From positions 124,001 through 188,000 of the forward strand of contig NZ_JADWPD010000013.1 of assembly GCF_017308975.1 (NCBI RefSeq): DNA of 64,000 nt. Direction: 5' to 3'. Shown one piece after another: positions 33,459-42,151 of the stretch; within the stretch, counting starts at the first letter, position 1, and every line of letters starts with the position of its first letter. The stretch is from Amycolatopsis sp. MtRt-6 (GTDB lineage Bacteria > Actinomycetota > Actinomycetes > Mycobacteriales > Pseudonocardiaceae). Under the pieces are notes generated by a model. The model searched no databases. It was not told where the DNA came from and saw only the letters and a program-made list of their open reading frames with translations. The position numbers and the translations under genes are program-made.

Positions 33459-34073
33459 GTGAGCACACGGATACTCGTCGTCTACTACAGCTCGACCGGG
33501 AACACCGCCGCCCTCGCCGAGTCGCTCGCCGCGGGCGCGCGGGAGACCGGGGCCGACGTGCGGGTGCGGACCGTGCCGGAAACCGTGCCCGCCGACGCCA
33601 TCGCGCGGAACCCGCGCTGGCAGGCCCGGGTGGCCGCCGGGCCGCACCACGAGCTCGTCACGCTCGGCGACCTCGAGTGGGCCGACGGGCTCGCCGCCGG
33701 CAGCCCGACCCGGTTCGGTGGGCCGGCCGCCCAGCTTAAGTCCTTTTTGGACAGCACGGGTGGCTTGTGGGCGCAGGGAAAGCTGGCGGACAAGGTCGCC
33801 ACGTCGTTCACGACGGCGTCCACCGCGCACGGCGGCCTCGAGTCGACCCTGCTGGCCATCAACAACGTCTTCTACCACTGGGGCGCGATCGTCGTCCCGC
33901 TCGGCTACACCGACCCGCACCTGATGGAGTCCGGCAACCCGTACGGCGGCTCGTTCGTGTCCCGCAGGTCGGCGGCCCCGGACGACGTCGCGCTCGACGC
34001 CCTGCGCCTGCAGGGCCGGCGGCTGGCCACCATCACCACGCACGTCGCCACCGGGCTGAAGCGCGCCGAGTGA
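33459..34073 (+). CDS. NAD(P)H:quinone oxidoreductase, WrbA type
   Basis: 204-residue flavodoxin-fold FMN enzyme that reduces quinones by two electrons. The FMN phosphate loop YSSTGNTAAL lies at about 9-18; GSPTRFGGPAAQLKSFLDSTGGLW and the Tyr-rich HWGAIVVPLGYTDP/NPYGGSF segments are WrbA-specific. GTG at 33459 with a TAGAGT -10 element at 33445-33450 suggests leaderless transcription. Followed by a bidirectional hairpin and a convergent surface-protein gene. Confidence 0.9.
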   Translation: MSTRILVVYYSSTGNTAALAESLAAGARETGADVRVRTVPETVPADAIARNPRWQARVAAGPHHELVTLGDLEWADGLAAGSPTRFGGPAAQLKSFLDSTGGLWAQGKLADKVATSFTTASTAHGGLESTLLAINNVFYHWGAIVVPLGYTDPHLMESGNPYGGSFVSRRSAAPDDVALDALRLQGRRLATITTHVATGLKRAE

Positions 34074-34077
34074 CCGA

Positions 34078-34101
34078 GGGTGCCACCCGCGAGTGGCACC
34101 C
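34078..34101. terminator. Bidirectional hairpin between convergent genes
   Basis: GGGTGCCAC (34078-34086) and GTGGCACCC (34093-34101) form a perfect 9-bp stem with a 6-nt loop, 5 bp after the wrbA-type stop and 11 bp before the stop of the opposite gene. Confidence 0.65.
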
Positions 34102-34111
34102 GGACATCGGT

Positions 34112-34690
34112 TCAGCGCCTGGCCGAGGCCCGGCGGCGCAGGACCACGGCGCCACCCGCACCCACGAGCAGGATCGCGCCGGCCGCGACGAGCGCCGGGG
34201 CGGTGGATTCGTTCTCGGCCGGGCCGCCGCCGGTCTGCGGCGCACCCTGCGGCTTCACCGCGACCTGCGGCGCGGGCTTCGGCTTGGTGGGCTTCGGCGT
34301 GGGCTTGGTCGGCGTCGGCTTGGTGGGCGTCGGTGTGCCGGGTTCCCCGACGGTGAACTTCCGCCACCAGCTGCCGGTACCACCTTCGAGGCAGGACATG
34401 GTGGCGTACCAGACACCCGGCTGCACCCCGGTGAACGTGATGGAGTGCTTGTTTCCGTTCTGCTTCATGACACCCTGTTGAACCGGCCGCTGCCCACGGT
34501 AGAAGTCGTAAGCGGCTTCGGCCTTGACGTCGGCCGTGGCACACGTACCCGTGATGGTCACCGCATTTCCCGACACCGTGACCTTCATTGACGTCGGATT
34601 GCCCGGGTACGCCTCGTCGGCCGAAGCCACGGCCGGTGACAGCAGTACGCAACCGGCAGCCACACCTGCGGCGGCAAAGGATCTTCGCAT
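34112..34690 (-). CDS. Surface protein with Pro/Thr/Lys linker and C-terminal anchor
   Basis: 192 residues. Signal peptide at 1-24 (RRSFAAAGVAAGCVLLSPAV, ASA cleavage), a compact domain of about 90 residues with two cysteines (TGTCATADVKAEAAYDFYRG, ATMSCLEGGTGSW), then a TPTKPTPTKPTPKPTKPK linker. The C-terminus has APQTGGG, a hydrophobic segment at about 165-185 and the basic tail RRRASARR: the layout of a sortase substrate, though the pentapeptide is not a classical LPxTG. It may be only membrane anchored. GGAGGGG precedes the ATG. Function unknown. Confidence 0.65.
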   Translation of the reverse strand: MRRSFAAAGVAAGCVLLSPAVASADEAYPGNPTSMKVTVSGNAVTITGTCATADVKAEAAYDFYRGQRPVQQGVMKQNGNKHSITFTGVQPGVWYATMSCLEGGTGSWWRKFTVGEPGTPTPTKPTPTKPTPKPTKPKPAPQVAVKPQGAPQTGGGPAENESTAPALVAAGAILLVGAGGAVVLRRRASARR

Positions 34691-34856
34691 TGTTTTCCCC
34701 TCCGGATCGATCGCGGGGTTTCAAAGGCATTTCGGAAGACGCCCGCCGCCGCGCCCGGTTGCGGCGCGAACGTAACGAAACAGGGCCCATCGGCCAGGCC
34801 GGATAACCGGGAAAATCACTTCGGCGGTGACGTCGGGATCACCTACAGTCCCGACG

Positions 34857-35804
34857 GTGACCACCGAACTCCCCGTCCTCGCGCCACCCCGGGTCGCCCA
34901 CCGCGGCCGGGGAACCACCTACGTGCTGCTCGCCGCGCTGTTCTTCAGCACCTCCGGCACCCTCGGCAAGGCCACGATGTCCGCCGGCGTCACCCCGCAG
35001 CAGGTGGCCGCCGCGCGGATCGCGCTGGCCGGGCTCGTGCTGCTCGCCGTCGTCGCGCTGGTGGCGCCGCGGAAGCTGCGGGTGCGACGGGCGGACCTGC
35101 CGGTCCTGACCGGGTACGGCCTGCTCGGGGTGGCCGGCGTGCAGCTGCTCTACTTCGTCGCCGCGGGCCGGATCCCGGTCGGGATCGCGATCCTGCTGGA
35201 GTTCGTCTCGCCCGTGCTCATCGCGCTGTGGGTGCGGTTCGTCCGGCGGCACCGGCTGCCGCGGGCAGTCTGGGGCGGCATCACGCTGGCCATGACCGGC
35301 CTCGCGCTCGTCGCCCAGGTCTGGGAAGGCGTGACCCTGGACGGGCTCGGCCTGCTCGCCGGCTTCGGTGCCGCGCTGTGCTCGGCGGCCTACTTCCTGC
35401 TCGGCGAACGCGCGGTGGCCGGCGTCGAGCCCCTGGGCCTGGTCACCTGGGGCATGGTGATCGGCGCGGTCGCGATCAGCTTCGTCGCGCCGCCGTGGAC
35501 GTGGCCGGCCGGGCTGCTCGGCGCGGACGTCGAATTCGGGGCCTGGCACCCGCCGGTGTGGCTGCTGCTGACCTTGCTGGTGCTGGTGGCGACCGTCCTC
35601 GCGTACGCCTGCGGCATTTCGGCGCTGCGGCACCTGCCCGCGTCGGTGGCGAGCGTGCTCGGGCTGGTCGAACCGGTGATCACGACGACCGCGGCGTGGG
35701 TGCTGCTCGGCGAGCAGCTCGCCTGGCCGCAGCTGCTCGGGTCGGCGATCCTGCTCAGCGGCGCGTACATCGTGCAGCGGAACTCGGAGATCCTCACCAC
35801 TTGA
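34857..35804 (+). CDS. EamA/DMT family transporter
   Basis: 315-residue inner-membrane protein with ten predicted helices in two five-helix EamA repeats (first from about 22 to 145, second from about 155 to 305). Typical segments are ALFFSTSGTLGKATMSAGV near the N-terminus and LPASVASVLGLVEPVITTTAAWVLLGEQL in the second repeat. The substrate (amino acid, drug or metabolite) cannot be read from sequence. GTG at 34857 sits 8 bp after a TACAGT -10 element, pointing to leaderless transcription; the longer frame from 34827 is not needed. Confidence 0.87.
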   Translation: MTTELPVLAPPRVAHRGRGTTYVLLAALFFSTSGTLGKATMSAGVTPQQVAAARIALAGLVLLAVVALVAPRKLRVRRADLPVLTGYGLLGVAGVQLLYFVAAGRIPVGIAILLEFVSPVLIALWVRFVRRHRLPRAVWGGITLAMTGLALVAQVWEGVTLDGLGLLAGFGAALCSAAYFLLGERAVAGVEPLGLVTWGMVIGAVAISFVAPPWTWPAGLLGADVEFGAWHPPVWLLLTLLVLVATVLAYACGISALRHLPASVASVLGLVEPVITTTAAWVLLGEQLAWPQLLGSAILLSGAYIVQRNSEILTT

Positions 35805-35881
35805 CGTTGCGCAACTTCTGCACCGGGTCGATCACCGGTGGGAGAATTCCGCGATCGACGTCCACCCGGGGAGGAAGCACC

Positions 35882-37255
35882 TTGGCGACGAAGTCCGGGC
35901 TGCGGCCCGATCTGCGGCAGCGGCACGTCCGGATGATCGCCCTCGGCGGCATCATCGGCGCCAGCCTGTTCATCGGCAGCGGCGCGGTGATCCACACCGT
36001 CGGCCCGGCCGCGGTGCTGTCCTACGCCATCGGCGGGCTGCTCGTCGTGCTGGTGATGCGGATGCTCGGCGAGATGGCGACCGCGGCGCCCGCGCTCGGT
36101 TCGTTCATGGAGTACGCGCGCGACTCGCTCGGCGGCTGGGCGGGCTTCACCATCGGCTGGCTGTACTGGTACTTCTGGGTCGGCGTGGTCGCGTTCGAAG
36201 CCGTCGCGGGCGCGAAGATCCTGCAGACCTGGATTCCCGACGTGCCGCAGTGGGTGTTCTCGCTGGCGCTGATGCTGCTGCTGACGGCGACGAACCTCGC
36301 GTCGGCGCGCTCCTTCGGCGAGACGGAGTTCTGGCTGGCGTCGATCAAGGTCGCCACCATCGTCGTCTTCCTGGTGCTGGGCACGCTGTTCGTGCTCGGG
36401 CTCTGGCCGGACGCGCATTTCTCGGTGGGCAACATCGGCCTCGACGGCTTCGTCGCGAACGGGCCGTTTTCGGTGGTGCACGGCGTGGTCATCGTGATCT
36501 TCTCGTACTTCGGCGCGGAGATCGTCACGATCGCCGCGGCGGAGTCCGACCAGCCGGAGACGGCGGTCCGCAAGGCGACCTCGACGATCGTCTGGCGCGT
36601 GATCGTGTTCTACGTCGGCTCGGTGGCACTGCTGGTGATGATCACGCCGTGGCGCGACATCCCGAGCGAGACGAGCCCATTCGCGGCGGCGTTCGGCCGC
36701 TTCGGCGTCCCGGCGGCGTCGACGATCGTGTCGGCGGTGGTGCTCACGGCGGCGTTGTCGGTGCTGAATTCGGGGCTGTACACGGCATCCCGCATGCTGT
36801 TCGCCCTGCGGCGCCACGGCTGGGCCCCGGCCTGGATCGCGGACACGAACGCGCGCGGCGTGCCGTGGAAGGCGATCCTGGCGTCGACGTCGGTCGGGTA
36901 CGTGGCGGTGGTGATGAGCTACGTGTCCCCGGACAAGATCTTCTACTTCATCATCAATTCGGCGGGCGCGGTGGCCCTGTTCGTGTACGCGATCATCTGC
37001 GGCTCCCAGATCCGCATGCGGCGGCGCCTGGAGGCGTCGGAGCCGGAGAAACTGAAGCTGCGGATGTGGGGCTACCCGTGGCTGAGCTGGGTGACACTGG
37101 TCCTGACGCTGGTCGTGGTGGCGTCGATGTTGTTCGTGGACTCCGACGCGCGGGCGCAGCTGTACCTCAGCTTGATCAGCCTGGCGGTGATCCTGGGCGT
37201 CTACGCCCTCATCCGCCGGCGATCCGGGACAGCGCCCCGAAAAACACGTCCGTGA
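35882..37255 (+). CDS. Amino acid permease (APC superfamily)
   Basis: 457-residue transporter with twelve helices. The TTG at 35882 follows GGGGAGGA by 7 nt and gives the family N-terminus LRQRHVRMIALGGIIGASLFIGSG, whose GGIIGASLFIGSG is the APC substrate-binding helix-1 motif. Further family blocks are YFGAEIVTIAAAESDQPETAVRKA and NARGVPWKAIL. The GABA permease/aromatic amino acid group is closest by eye; substrate is not assigned. The last 47 bp overlap the convergent VWA gene. Confidence 0.87.
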   Translation: MATKSGLRPDLRQRHVRMIALGGIIGASLFIGSGAVIHTVGPAAVLSYAIGGLLVVLVMRMLGEMATAAPALGSFMEYARDSLGGWAGFTIGWLYWYFWVGVVAFEAVAGAKILQTWIPDVPQWVFSLALMLLLTATNLASARSFGETEFWLASIKVATIVVFLVLGTLFVLGLWPDAHFSVGNIGLDGFVANGPFSVVHGVVIVIFSYFGAEIVTIAAAESDQPETAVRKATSTIVWRVIVFYVGSVALLVMITPWRDIPSETSPFAAAFGRFGVPAASTIVSAVVLTAALSVLNSGLYTASRMLFALRRHGWAPAWIADTNARGVPWKAILASTSVGYVAVVMSYVSPDKIFYFIINSAGAVALFVYAIICGSQIRMRRRLEASEPEKLKLRMWGYPWLSWVTLVLTLVVVASMLFVDSDARAQLYLSLISLAVILGVYALIRRRSGTAPRKTRP

Positions 37256-38852
37256 TCTTCGCCGGGTCCGGGGCCACGAACGTCTGGCCGCCCGTCGCCG
37301 CCGTCAGCTGGGCCAGCTCCGCCTGGTCCGCGTCCGGGCCGATGCCGACGCCGATCAGCGGGATCGGGCGGCGGGGGTCCTGCAGCTTGCCCAGCTCGGC
37401 CAGCACCTCCGGCCGGGAAATGCCGCGCGGGTCCTCGTTGCGGCCGTCCGTCATCACGATCACCAGGTTCAGCCGGCCGGGTTCCCACTCGCGCCGGGCC
37501 GTGCGGTAGGTGTCCAGCACGCTGTCGTACAGCCCCGTGCCGCCGTCCGCGGTGGCCTTCACCCGGGCGAGCTTGTCCAGCGCGCCCGTCGCCAGGTGCT
37601 GGGAGACCGAGGCCATCGGCAGCAGCTCGCGGTAGTCCTTGTCGCCGTCCAAGCGGGTCGAAAACGCCAGCATCCGCAGCTGGGTCGCCGGCTTGAACAG
37701 GTGCATCGCCTTCGCCGCCGCCTGCATCGTCACCTGCATGCGGTCCAGCCCGGTCCCGGGGACCTGCGCGTTCATCGAGCCCGACACGTCGATCAGCACC
37801 TGGACCCGCGCGCTGAGGTTGATGCCGGCCCACTGGTTGAGCAGCTCGTCGACGGCGGGCGCGGGCGGGAGGTTCGCGGCCCGGATGCCCTGCGGCGTCA
37901 CCCTCGGGTCGTCGGTGTGCTCGCGCAGCGCCTGGCCGCCCGCCGCGCGCAGGCCGGTCTTCGAGATCGCTTCGGCGCCCGCGTCGCCGAGGACCGCCTC
38001 GCGCAGCGCCGCGACGATCGGGCGCTGCTCCGGCGTGATCCCGCCCAGCTCCGCGAACGGGTAGTCCAACGTGGGCACGGCCGTCGAGTAGACGGCGACC
38101 AGCGGCGACTTCGAGTCCTCGATGTTGTGGCGCAGCAAGGAGTTCTCCGACGCCGGGAACGCCGTCACCGCGGCCGTGCCACCGCCGTCGCTCGCCCCCG
38201 GCAGCCGGGCCATCAGGTCCGTCTCGGCGCCGAGCGTGTTGGCCGAGAAGCGCCGCAGTGTCGCCACGTACGCGGCCGAGGGCTCGGGCGCCGCCTTGAC
38301 GCTGTCCCGCAGGCCGAGCAGCGCCACCGCGCCGACCGCGTCGCGCGCGGGGTCGGGCATGCCCGGGACGACACCCGGCGCGGCCAGCACCTCGGCCCAG
38401 GTGGGCGCGCGGTCGGGCCAGCCGATGCCCTTGGCGACGTCCGCGGCGACGGCGAGCACCACCGGCGAGCTCGCCACCGACGCGCCGGTTTCCGGGACGT
38501 CCTTGGCGCCGAGCTGGTGGGCGCGGCGCAGCGCGAGCGTGGAGTCGGGCACCCAGACCTGCGGCCGCGGGCTGCCGTCCGAGAGGGCCAGCCGCTCGGC
38601 GGCCTGCGTCGCTTCCCGCGTCTGGACCTCGACGCTGCCGCACTGCAGGTCGAGGCCGCGCGCGACGAGAGACAGCGCGGGCGCGATGTCCGCCGACGCG
38701 GTGACGAGGACTTTGGCGGGCTGCTCGCACGCGGGCCGGGCACGCACGGTCTGCACGGTCGCCCACGCGGCGGCGCCGGCGACGAGCACGAGGGCGGTCG
38801 CGAGGGCGGGCACGAGCAGCCGGCGTCGTCTACCGTCCGAATGACGTCCCAT
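37209..38852 (-). CDS. Membrane-anchored substrate-binding-like plus VWA domain protein
   Basis: 547 residues. A basic N-terminus and one membrane helix at about 12-32 place the remainder outside the cell. Residues about 45-300 look like an extracellular solute-binding fold (VLVTASADIAPALSLVARGL, PQVWVPDSTLALRRAHQL, SSPVVLAVAADVA). From about 345 a von Willebrand factor A domain carries the metal-site motif DVSGSMN (Asp355, Ser357, Ser359) and later TADGGTGLYDSV and VIVMTDGRNED. The combination is seen in actinobacterial surface proteins of unknown role, perhaps binding a ligand in a metal-dependent way. The 30-bp hairpin repeats lie upstream of it. Confidence 0.75.
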   Translation of the reverse strand: MGRHSDGRRRRLLVPALATALVLVAGAAAWATVQTVRARPACEQPAKVLVTASADIAPALSLVARGLDLQCGSVEVQTREATQAAERLALSDGSPRPQVWVPDSTLALRRAHQLGAKDVPETGASVASSPVVLAVAADVAKGIGWPDRAPTWAEVLAAPGVVPGMPDPARDAVGAVALLGLRDSVKAAPEPSAAYVATLRRFSANTLGAETDLMARLPGASDGGGTAAVTAFPASENSLLRHNIEDSKSPLVAVYSTAVPTLDYPFAELGGITPEQRPIVAALREAVLGDAGAEAISKTGLRAAGGQALREHTDDPRVTPQGIRAANLPPAPAVDELLNQWAGINLSARVQVLIDVSGSMNAQVPGTGLDRMQVTMQAAAKAMHLFKPATQLRMLAFSTRLDGDKDYRELLPMASVSQHLATGALDKLARVKATADGGTGLYDSVLDTYRTARREWEPGRLNLVIVMTDGRNEDPRGISRPEVLAELGKLQDPRRPIPLIGVGIGPDADQAELAQLTAATGGQTFVAPDPAKITDVFFGALSRIAGG

Positions 38853-38990
38853 CGGCGCGGCCTCTCTGCGCGAGGCGGGGTGGGATCAAGGTTATCCCGC
38901 GGCAAAGCGGCGTCTCGTGGGCCGGACGGCCTAACAGCCGGGCGATCTCATCTCCGGAAGAGGCGCCGGCTCGGCTCAGCTTGGCCAAGC

Positions 38991-39343
38991 GCCCCAATGT
39001 GGCCTTCGGTGCGTCCAACGCACCCAATGTGGCCTTCGGTGCGTCCAACGCACCCAATGTGGCCTTCGGTGCGTCCAACGCACCCAATGTGGCCTTCGGT
39101 GCGTCCAACGCACCCAATGTGGCCTTCGGTGCGCTCAACGCACCCAATGTGGCCTTCGGTGCGTCCAACGCACCCAATGTGGCCTTCGGTGCGCTCAACG
39201 CACCCAATGTGGCCTTCGGTGCGTCCAACGCACCCAATGTGGCCTTCGGTGCGCTCAACGCACCCAAGGTGGCCTTCGGTGCGTCCAACGCACCCAAGGT
39301 GGCCTTCGGTGCGTCCAACGCACCCAAGGCCACATTGGGGCGG
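38991..39343. repeat. 30-bp hairpin repeat array with terminal inverted repeats
   Basis: Eleven head-to-tail units of exactly 30 bp (39001-39330), each containing GGTGCG-N5-CGCACC, a 6-bp stem whose loop is TCCAA in eight units and CTCAA in three. The later units change CAATGT to CAAGGT. The ends are mirror images: GCCCCAATGTGGCCTT at the left and AAGGCCACATTGGGGC at the right. It begins 11 bp beyond the rnj stop (minus strand) and ends in the leader side of the VWA gene. A 128-residue frame of ten-residue repeats runs through it but lacks a ribosome site. No gene is seen in 38853-39353. Confidence 0.9.
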
Positions 39344-39353
39344 TTGGGGCCGG

Positions 39354-41051
39354 CTAGACCGGGATGACCGTCGGGACGATCATCGGGCGGCGGCGGTAGG
39401 TGTCGGCCACCCAGCGGCCCACCACCCGGCGGACCGCCTGGGCGATCCGGTGCGTGTCCGTGATGCCCTCGGCCTCCGTGCGCGCCAGCTCCATCTCCAC
39501 CAGCGGCACGACGGCGGCCAGCGCCTTCGGGTCGTCGGAGAAGCCGCGGCCGGACACCGTGGGGCTGCTGACCGCGCGGCCGGTGCTGGAGTCCACCGCG
39601 ACGCTGATCGAGATGAACCCGCCCTCGCCGAGGACCAGCCGGTCCGAGAGCGTCGACTCGCCGACGTCGCCGACCGACAGGCCGTCGACGTACACGTGCC
39701 CGACCTCGACGCGGCCGGTGCGGGACGCCTTGCCGTCCACGAGGTCGACGACCACGCCGTCCTCGGCGATCACCACGTTCTCCGGCGCCACGCCGGTGCG
39801 GATCGCCAGCTCGCCGTTGGCGCGCAGGTGCTTCCACTCGCCGTGCACCGGCATCACGTTGCTCGGGCGCACCGCGTTGTACAGGTAGAGCAGCTCCCCC
39901 GCCGACGCGTGCCCGGACACGTGGACCTTGGCGTTGCCCTGGTGGACGACGTTCGCGCCGAGCCGGGTCAGGCCATTGACCACGCCGAACACCGCTGTCT
40001 CGTTGCCCGGGATCATCGAGCTGGCCAGCACGACGGTGTCGCCGGCGCGGATCGAGATCTGCCGGTGCTCGCCGCGCGCCATCCGTGACAGCGCCGAGAG
40101 CGGCTCGCCCTGCGACCCCGTGGAGACGAACAGGACCTTGCTCTCGGGCAGGTTGCTCGCCTGGTCGAGGTCGACGAGCAGGCCGTCCGGGACGTTCAGC
40201 AGGCCCAGGTCGGCCGCGATCCCCATGTTCCGGACCATCGACCGGCCGACGAAGGCGATCCGGCGGCCGTGCCGCTCGGCGGCGTCGAGCACCTGCTGGA
40301 CGCGGTGCACGTGGCTGGCGAAGCAGGCCACGATGACGCGCTGGTCGACCTTGCGGACGACGTCGTCGAGCACCGGGCCGATGTCGCGCTCGGGCATGAC
40401 GAACCCGGGCACCTCGGCGTTGGTCGAGTCGACGCAGAACAGGTCGACGCCCTCGTCGCCGAGCCGGGAGAACCCGGCCAGGTCGGTGAGGCGCCCGTCG
40501 AGCGGGAGCTGGTCGAGCTTGATGTCGCCGGTGTGCAGGACCACGCCCGCCGGGGTGCGGATCGCGACCGCGAGGGCGTCCGGGATGGAGTGGTTGACCG
40601 CGAAGAACTCGAGGTTGAAGACGCCGACGTCGCGGCGCTCGCCCTCGCGGACCTGGATCAGGTTCGGCCGCTGCCGGTGCTCCTTGGCCTTGGCCGCGAG
40701 CAGGGCGTTGGTGAACTTCGAGCCGTAGATCGGCAGGTCCGGCCGCAGGCGCAGGAGGAACGGGACGGCACCGATGTGGTCTTCGTGCCCGTGGGTGAGC
40801 ACCAGGCCGTCGATGTCGTCGAGACGGTCCTCGATCGCGCGGAAGTCGGGCAGGATCAGGTCGACGCCGGGCTGGTCGTCCTCGGGGAAGAGCACCCCGC
40901 AGTCGACGATGAGCAGGCGGCCGCCGAACTCGAAGACGGTCATGTTGCGCCCGACCTCGCCGATGCCGCCCAGCGCGACGACGCGCAGGGCTCCCTCGGG
41001 CAGTGCGGGCGGGGCGTTGGTGGGGCCTGGACCGGGGGGAAGTGAGCTCAC
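39354..41051 (-). CDS. rnj: Ribonuclease J
   Basis: Metallo-beta-lactamase/beta-CASP nuclease with 5'-exo and endonuclease activity in rRNA maturation and mRNA decay. 565 residues. Zinc ligands in THGHEDHIG (86-94), the NHSIPDALAVAI and HTGDIKLD blocks, the beta-CASP motifs CFASHVHRVQQVLDAA and SGHASAGELL, and a C-terminal domain ending RRRPMIVPTVIPV. GTG start overlaps the dapA stop by 4 nt (GTGA), the same rnj-dapA order as in mycobacteria. The 30-bp repeat array begins just past its stop codon. Confidence 0.95.
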   Translation of the reverse strand: MSSLPPGPGPTNAPPALPEGALRVVALGGIGEVGRNMTVFEFGGRLLIVDCGVLFPEDDQPGVDLILPDFRAIEDRLDDIDGLVLTHGHEDHIGAVPFLLRLRPDLPIYGSKFTNALLAAKAKEHRQRPNLIQVREGERRDVGVFNLEFFAVNHSIPDALAVAIRTPAGVVLHTGDIKLDQLPLDGRLTDLAGFSRLGDEGVDLFCVDSTNAEVPGFVMPERDIGPVLDDVVRKVDQRVIVACFASHVHRVQQVLDAAERHGRRIAFVGRSMVRNMGIAADLGLLNVPDGLLVDLDQASNLPESKVLFVSTGSQGEPLSALSRMARGEHRQISIRAGDTVVLASSMIPGNETAVFGVVNGLTRLGANVVHQGNAKVHVSGHASAGELLYLYNAVRPSNVMPVHGEWKHLRANGELAIRTGVAPENVVIAEDGVVVDLVDGKASRTGRVEVGHVYVDGLSVGDVGESTLSDRLVLGEGGFISISVAVDSSTGRAVSSPTVSGRGFSDDPKALAAVVPLVEMELARTEAEGITDTHRIAQAVRRVVGRWVADTYRRRPMIVPTVIPV

Positions 41052-42061
41052 CGAGGCAGGGTCCCAACGCTGGTGTGCGAGGTCGGTGCCACGTAGGCCG
41101 CTCGCGAATCTGCTTGTGCCACCCGCTCACCATGCCAGTCCTGGGCCGCCGTGTCGCCCAGCGGCACGCCGCCCTGGGCAAGATCAGCGGCGATCAGGGC
41201 CGTCTGGTCGGCGGTCGGCGCGACGATCGGCAGCCGCGGGTCGCCGATGTCGAAGCCGCGCAGCCGCAGCGCCGCCTTGCTGAAGGCGACCCCGCCGACC
41301 CGCGACATCGCGCGCAGCACGGGAAGCATGGCGCGGTGGTTGGTGCGCGCGGTGGAGGTGTCGCCGGTCTCGTAGGCGTCGATCATGGCGCGGATCCGGC
41401 CCGCGACGACGTGACCGATCACACTCACGCAGCCGACGCCGCCGACGGAGATCCACGGCAGGTTGAGGCCGTCGTCGCCGGAGTAGTAGGCGAGGTGGGT
41501 GTTGGCGATGACCTCGGAGCCGGCGATGAGGTCGCCCTTGGCGTCCTTGACCGCGACGATCCGCGGGTGCTCGGCCAGCCGCAGCAGCGTGTCGACCTCG
41601 ATCGGGACGACCGAGCGCGGCGGGATGTCGTAGAGCAGCACGGGCAGGCCGGTGCTGTCGGCGACGGTGGTGAAGTGCGCGAACAGCCCGGCCTGGCTGG
41701 GCCGCGAGTAGTACGGGGTGACGACCAGCAGGCCGTGCGCCCCCGCCGCTTCGGCCTGCTTGGCCTGCTCGACGCTGTGCGCGGTGTTGTTGGTGCCCGC
41801 GCCGGCCACGACGGTCGCGCGGTCGCCGACGGCCTCGACCACGGCGCGGATCAGGTCCTGCTTTTCCGCGTCGCTCGTGGTCGGGCTCTCGCCGGTGGTG
41901 CCGTTGACCACGAGGCCGTCGTTCCCCAGCTCCACGAGGTGCTCGGCCAGCTCCTGCGCCCGCTTCAGGTCCAGCGCGCCGTCGGCGTCGAACGGGGTGG
42001 CCATCGCGGTGAGCACGCGCCCGAACGGCCGTCCGGGCGCTGCGGTAGGTGGGTTGGACAT
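41048..42061 (-). CDS. dapA: 4-hydroxy-tetrahydrodipicolinate synthase
   Basis: Condenses pyruvate with aspartate semialdehyde in the lysine/diaminopimelate pathway. 337 residues, TIM barrel. Family motifs: NGTTGESPTTSDAEK (phosphate-end loop), GAGTNNTAHSVEQAK, VVTPYYSRPSQAGLFAHF, the Tyr in LLYDIPPRS and the Schiff-base Lys in IVAVKDAKGDL. A C-terminal extension of about 25 residues (GERVAQADSRAAYVAPTSH) is longer than in E. coli and may be only a tail. Co-transcribed with rnj; dapB lies 15 kb further on. Confidence 0.95.
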   Translation of the reverse strand: MSNPPTAAPGRPFGRVLTAMATPFDADGALDLKRAQELAEHLVELGNDGLVVNGTTGESPTTSDAEKQDLIRAVVEAVGDRATVVAGAGTNNTAHSVEQAKQAEAAGAHGLLVVTPYYSRPSQAGLFAHFTTVADSTGLPVLLYDIPPRSVVPIEVDTLLRLAEHPRIVAVKDAKGDLIAGSEVIANTHLAYYSGDDGLNLPWISVGGVGCVSVIGHVVAGRIRAMIDAYETGDTSTARTNHRAMLPVLRAMSRVGGVAFSKAALRLRGFDIGDPRLPIVAPTADQTALIAADLAQGGVPLGDTAAQDWHGERVAQADSRAAYVAPTSHTSVGTLPR

Positions 42062-42151
42062 GGTGAGAAGGTACCCCGAGGGTCCGGCGAAAACCGCGTC
42101 GACCTGGTCACCAGGAGAATTTCCCGGGGCCGGCCGCTCGTCGCGGAACTT

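Noticed and set aside
39001..39330. CRISPR array
   Set aside because: Units are contiguous 30-mers with no unique spacers, and no cas gene is in the window.
38981..39367. 128-residue plus-strand ORF of ten-residue repeats (VAFGASNAPN)
   Set aside because: It is the translation of the 30-bp array, has a TTG start without ribosome site and changes with each hairpin loop. The period of 30 keeps any frame open.
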